Part shown: positions 60,798 through 64,000 of the stretch, piece by piece
Position numbering within the stretch: the stretch's first letter is position 1
Layout of the letters: each line of letters starts with the position of its first letter
NCBI GenBank assembly: GCA_963811705.1
Contig: CAWESL010000012.1
Span: 124,001-188,000, forward strand
DNA: 64,000 nt
From: DATJPR01 sp963811705
GTDB taxonomy: Bacteria > Bacteroidota > Ignavibacteria > UBA10030 > UBA6906
Reading direction: 5' to 3'
Position numbers and translations under genes: made by a program
The notes under the pieces: model-generated
The model's database searches: none
What the model was told of the DNA's origin: nothing
The model's input: the letters and a program-made list of their open reading frames with translations, nothing else

Positions 60798-61457
60798 TTG
60801 ACCTATCCAAGACCCATGATTGTGCGGACATCACTATCGCGGAAGGCCGCTGTTGGTGTTTCGACACTCATCCTGTTGACGACGAACATCGTGGACCCCC
60901 GGGTTCTTTGTGAAGAAATGCCACGCTCAAATCTTTCGATCTTTCAATTGCAGGCGAGAGAATTAGGAAGGCAAATGGGGGAGAGCCTTGGGGGAGAGGA
61001 TTCGGCTTCCATCGAAATTATCCTTCGTCCGAGTGATCAGGCCTGGATACTTCTCAGTGCGTTGACACAAGGGTTGAGTAACGGGACCCGGAAAGCCGTG
61101 CTCCGTGACGGCGATATCTCGGCCGAATGCACAATATCGGCAATGGGGGTATCCTATGAAGAGGGGCGCAGACCTTCCTTGTTCGGGGAACGGGTTGTCG
61201 ACCGCATCGTGCAACTGCGCATTCAAGCGCTGATCGCAGACCGGCGATCGGGAAAGGTGTTGAGCAGCGCTGAGTACGCCACTTCGTCCCGCGATACGAT
61301 CGAAGTCTCGGACATTTCCAGACTCGAAGATGCTTCAATACCTGCGACGAGGGGAGAAGTTCCGCGGGAAGGTTTCTTCTCGACCTTTGCCGAGCCCATG
61401 ATCATGATCGGAGCAGTGGCGGTGTCAGTGTTGCTGCTCTTCCATGTGAGGAGCTGA
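60798..61457 (+). CDS. Hypothetical exported or membrane-anchored protein
   Basis: A 219-residue protein from TTG 60798 (GAGGAG only 3 bases away) or ATG 60816. An N-terminal hydrophobic segment (about 17-37) looks like a signal peptide, and a C-terminal membrane helix (about 197-216, MIMIGAVAVSVLLLFHV) could anchor it. The middle (RPSDQAWILLSALTQGLSNGTRKAVLRD, VVDRIVQLRIQALIADRRSGKVL) has alternating strands and helices. I do not recognise the family. Six bases separate it from the CapA-like gene, so both are probably in one operon. Confidence 0.55.
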   Translation: MTYPRPMIVRTSLSRKAAVGVSTLILLTTNIVDPRVLCEEMPRSNLSIFQLQARELGRQMGESLGGEDSASIEIILRPSDQAWILLSALTQGLSNGTRKAVLRDGDISAECTISAMGVSYEEGRRPSLFGERVVDRIVQLRIQALIADRRSGKVLSSAEYATSSRDTIEVSDISRLEDASIPATRGEVPREGFFSTFAEPMIMIGAVAVSVLLLFHVRS

Positions 61458-61463
61458 GAACGG

Positions 61464-62525
61464 GTGAGAGCGGCATTCGAAGCGAAGCGGTTCAAGGCGT
61501 CTGTGTTGGTAGCGCTGGTAGCCTGCGTTGTTTTGATCGACGCGAGCGCGGCACCAGGAGCGGCTCCAGGAAACGAAGGGATGCCGGACTCGGCCAGAGT
61601 CCGGATGCTCTGTTTGGGCGACGTAAATCTCGGACGGCACGTGGGGCAGGTGCTGTTGCGGGGCGACACGCTCTATCCCTGGCTTCACCTTCGTGATACG
61701 CTCCGGACCTACGATATCGTCTTTGCGAATCTCGAATCGAATCTTTCCGATCAGCATGGACTGACGGAAGATCCGCGGTCAAACACCGTCTTTACCGGTC
61801 CACCGTCGGGTGCGCGTTCACTTCGTCTCGGGGGTGTGACTGTGGTCTCAACAGCGAATAACCATGCCCTGGATTTCGGGGTGGCGGCGGCGCAGCAGAC
61901 CTGTCAGTTCCTCGATCGTGAGGGGATCGCGCATGCAGGGTCGGCAGGCGATACGACGGATGTCTACCGGCCGGCAATTCTCGAGTCTCACGGCATCCGT
62001 TTCGCGCTCCTTGCCTGCACGGAACTCATTAACGGAGCGAGCGATGACCGCTGGAGTCGGTGGATTGCCTCTGCCGATACCGGGAAGATGTTCCCGGTGA
62101 TCCGTGCGGTGCGGGACAGCGTTGACATTGTCATCGTCAGCATTCATGGTGGAAAAGAGTACGGGCGGTATCCCGCTCCGGAGATCCTCCGGTTTTCCCG
62201 GGAAGCGATCGACGCCGGGGCGGACGTGGTTCTCGGGCATCACCCGCACGTTCCGTTTGCGCCGGCCGTATGGCACAACGGGATTATGGCGCCGTCTCTG
62301 GGCAATTGCGTTTTCAAGCAACCTTTCGAATATTGGACTCAGCGGAGTTTTGCGCTCTCCCTCGAGTTTGCCAGGTCCGGGGGCAACCTCGCGATCCAGG
62401 TCCGGTGTCTCCCGTTGCGCGCGGATTATCAACCCCGGTTTCTTGCGCCCGGTCCGGAATACCGGACTGTGATGGAGCATATCGGGTCATTCAGCACTAT
62501 CGTCTACGTGAAGAGAAGATCATGA
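61464..62525 (+). CDS. CapA-family (PGA_cap) metallophosphatase-like protein
   Basis: A 353-residue exported protein from GTG 61464. After a hydrophobic N-terminus come the motifs of the CapA/PgsA family within the calcineurin-like fold: LCLGDVNLGRHVG (about 49-61), FANLESNLSD, STANNHALDFG, VSIHGGKEYGRYP and VVLGHHPHV. CapA proteins assist export or anchoring of poly-gamma-glutamate in some bacteria, but many members have unknown roles. There is no other capsule gene nearby. The stop overlaps the bamD start (ATGA, 62522-62525). Confidence 0.87.
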   Translation: MRAAFEAKRFKASVLVALVACVVLIDASAAPGAAPGNEGMPDSARVRMLCLGDVNLGRHVGQVLLRGDTLYPWLHLRDTLRTYDIVFANLESNLSDQHGLTEDPRSNTVFTGPPSGARSLRLGGVTVVSTANNHALDFGVAAAQQTCQFLDREGIAHAGSAGDTTDVYRPAILESHGIRFALLACTELINGASDDRWSRWIASADTGKMFPVIRAVRDSVDIVIVSIHGGKEYGRYPAPEILRFSREAIDAGADVVLGHHPHVPFAPAVWHNGIMAPSLGNCVFKQPFEYWTQRSFALSLEFARSGGNLAIQVRCLPLRADYQPRFLAPGPEYRTVMEHIGSFSTIVYVKRRS

Positions 62526-63364
62526 GTGTCCGTGGAACGCTCTCCACCGCCTTTGCGGCGGCCGTTGTCGTCATGATGCTGTTGTCGCTTTCGGGATGCG
62601 GTTCGTCGGAAGCAGTAAAAGAATTGACCGCGGAGGACCGTTTCAAGCATGCCAAAGCGCTTTACGACGACCGGGACTACCTCGAGGCAATCAACGAGTT
62701 CACGGTCATCACGCTTCAGAACCAGGGGAGTGCGGTCGCACCCGAGGCACAGTATTACCTCGCGGAGTGCCGCTTCGACCGAGGGGAGTACCTCCTGGCC
62801 GCTTTTGAATACCAGGTATTGAAGCGCAATTACCCCGCAAGTCCGCGCATGGGTGACGCGCAGTACAAGCTGGGGCTGTGTTACTACGATCTTTCGCCGC
62901 GCTCGTCGCTCGATCAGGAATACACGCGGAAGGCCATCGACGAGTTCCAGACGTTTGTCGAATACTATCCCAAGAACAAGAACGTCGCGGACGCCGACGA
63001 GAAAATCAAAGACCTCACCGTCCGCCTCGCAAAAAAGCAGTATGAGACCGCCCGTTTGTACACGGTCATGGAGTATTACCGTGCCGCGCTGATGAGCTAT
63101 GATGAAGTGATCGAAAAATATCACGACACCGAATACGCGCCTCTCGCATACCAGGGGAAGATTGATCTCCTAATGTCGCGCCATCACTACCGCGAGGCCA
63201 AGGACGAGATCGACCGGTTCCTCACGAAGTACCCCAACAGCGTTCTTCGAGGCCGGTTCGAAGCAATCGGCAAGACCGCGGAACGGGAGGTTCAACTGGG
63301 GAACAACGTCGACACGGGCGCTTCCCCCGTCCAACGGACAGTCCCCGAACCACCACAACTGTGA
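62522..63364 (+). CDS. bamD: Outer-membrane protein assembly factor BamD
   Basis: A 280-residue lipoprotein. Signal peptide with lipobox LSGC, Cys26. The TPR series characteristic of BamD follows: DRFKHAKALYDDRDYLEAINEFTVI, PEAQYYLAECRFDRGEYLLAAFEYQVLKRNYPAS, and the family-typical QEYTRKAIDEFQTFVEYYPKN. It is an essential partner of BamA in inserting beta-barrels into the outer membrane, here including the TonB receptor and PorV-type proteins. Translationally coupled to the CapA-like gene and followed after 3 bases by the thioesterase gene. Confidence 0.93.
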   Translation: MSVRGTLSTAFAAAVVVMMLLSLSGCGSSEAVKELTAEDRFKHAKALYDDRDYLEAINEFTVITLQNQGSAVAPEAQYYLAECRFDRGEYLLAAFEYQVLKRNYPASPRMGDAQYKLGLCYYDLSPRSSLDQEYTRKAIDEFQTFVEYYPKNKNVADADEKIKDLTVRLAKKQYETARLYTVMEYYRAALMSYDEVIEKYHDTEYAPLAYQGKIDLLMSRHHYREAKDEIDRFLTKYPNSVLRGRFEAIGKTAEREVQLGNNVDTGASPVQRTVPEPPQL

Positions 63365-63367
63365 TCC

Positions 63368-63847
63368 ATGACCACGCTGCCAACACGCCGCGTTAAAGAT
63401 ACGCAGGTGACGACCACCCAGATCGTGCTTCCGAACGATACGAATCAGCTCGGGAATCTGCTGGGAGGGACGTTGATGCATTGGATCGATATTTCGGCGG
63501 CGATTGCCGCCCAACGACTTTCCGGCCGCGTTTGCGTCACAGCATCCGTGGACGAAATCAACTTTCACTACCCGATCAAGCTCGGCGAAATCGTGGAGCT
63601 TCATGCATCGGTGAACCGGGCGTTCAACACGTCGATGGAAATCGGTGTCCTTGTCGTAGGCATGGGTCATCCGGGTGATCAACCCCGGCGGGCAAACAAC
63701 GCATACCTGACATTCGTCGCGATTGACGAACAGGGAAGACCCGTGCCGGTGTCCCAGGTTGTCCCCGAGACCGAAGAAGAGCACAGACGATACGACGAAG
63801 CGCTTCAGCGGCGGGAGCATCGCTTGCAGCACCGCCCCAGGAGGTGA
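63368..63847 (+). CDS. Acyl-CoA thioesterase (hotdog fold, YciA/BACH type)
   Basis: A 159-residue cytoplasmic thioesterase. The hotdog domain (about 10-130) contains VLPNDTNQLGNLLGGTLMHWIDISAAIAAQRLSG, with the catalytic-helix region GNLLGGTLMHWID, and VDEINFHYPIKLGEIVELHASV. It hydrolyses acyl-CoA to free acid and CoA; chain-length preference is not evident. The C-terminal tail is basic and low in complexity. It starts 3 bases after the bamD stop. Confidence 0.92.
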   Translation: MTTLPTRRVKDTQVTTTQIVLPNDTNQLGNLLGGTLMHWIDISAAIAAQRLSGRVCVTASVDEINFHYPIKLGEIVELHASVNRAFNTSMEIGVLVVGMGHPGDQPRRANNAYLTFVAIDEQGRPVPVSQVVPETEEEHRRYDEALQRREHRLQHRPRR

Positions 63848-63855
63848 GGGAAGGG

Positions 63856-64000
63856 CATGGGCGAATCAGGCGCGTCGAAGGAGTCTGACGCCGTTGGCTG
63901 CGGCGGTCAGGCCGGTCAACGCATTGTTGCCGGCTTGTTTGCGTTGAACGTCCTCTGGAGCGTTCAGGCGTGGTCGCAGCGGTCCATTTGTTTTTTCGCG
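63856..64000 (+). CDS. Start of an exported protein, cut by the window edge
   Basis: An open frame from ATG 63856 (GAAGG just upstream) runs to the window end, 48 codons without a stop. The sequence includes a hydrophobic run (RIVAGLFALNVLWSVQAWSQ) like a signal peptide with cleavage after AWS. The product cannot be named. Spacing of 8 bases from the thioesterase gene suggests the same transcript. Confidence 0.45.

Overview
The window looks like chromosome of a Gram-negative member of the Bacteroidota/Chlorobiota assemblage, most like Ignavibacteria or a related lineage. The evidence is C-terminal type IX secretion (T9SS) sorting domains with the NYPNPFNPTT motif, a PorV/PorQ-family protein, a SusC-type TonB receptor with an N-terminal carboxypeptidase-regulatory domain, a DUF3098 membrane protein, outer-membrane biogenesis genes (lolCDE-type, BamD) and moderately high GC. 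The assignment is inference from gene content; there is no rRNA marker in the window.

Layout. 1-3.2 kb: a decayed small lipoprotein gene, aspartokinase and a DUF5009 membrane protein. 3.7-12.8 kb: a five-gene surface locus (TonB receptor, two exported proteins with sorting-type tails, a PorV/PorQ protein, a TIG-domain lipoprotein) that starts at a good sigma70-like promoter and ends at a hairpin terminator. 13-28 kb: a peptidoglycan degradation and recycling island holding a GHL10 glycosidase, an NlpC/P60 peptidase, a Tat-exported dipeptide epimerase, a second DUF5009 protein, a beta-lactamase-fold/alpha-beta-hydrolase fusion, a beta-propeller, two amidases, a GNAT protein and the AmpG muropeptide permease on the opposite strand. 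28-35 kb: glycosyltransferase, receiver/PAS/HisKA_2 kinase, proS and an aldehyde dehydrogenase. 35-45 kb: dnaE, trxA, a thioredoxin-like protein, zinc ribbon plus plsC, a MarR regulator with palindromic operators followed by yceI, then pckA and an aminotransferase. 45-52 kb: VWA lipoprotein, unknown membrane protein, YVTN/phosphoesterase lipoprotein and a HEAT/cyclophilin fusion. 52-64 kb: aspS, AtuA and an AtuA partner broken by a stop codon, prfB with a canonical +1 frameshift, lipoprotein-export ABC genes, a structured RNA/attenuator before a DUF3098 gene, a CapA-like protein, BamD, an acyl-CoA thioesterase and the start of one more exported protein.

The most interesting items are: (i) the structured element at 60327-60443, which has a promoter, two stacked stems, an intrinsic terminator and a possible alternative antiterminator pairing; (ii) degenerate 7-bp tandem repeats scattered in intergenic DNA, one of which also lies in frame inside the T9SS sorting domains of two proteins; (iii) the exported peptidoglycan-salvage island with its unusual fusion protein and Tat-exported epimerase; and (iv) two genes interrupted only by in-frame stops. 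No tRNA, rRNA, CRISPR array, insertion sequence or phage gene was seen.
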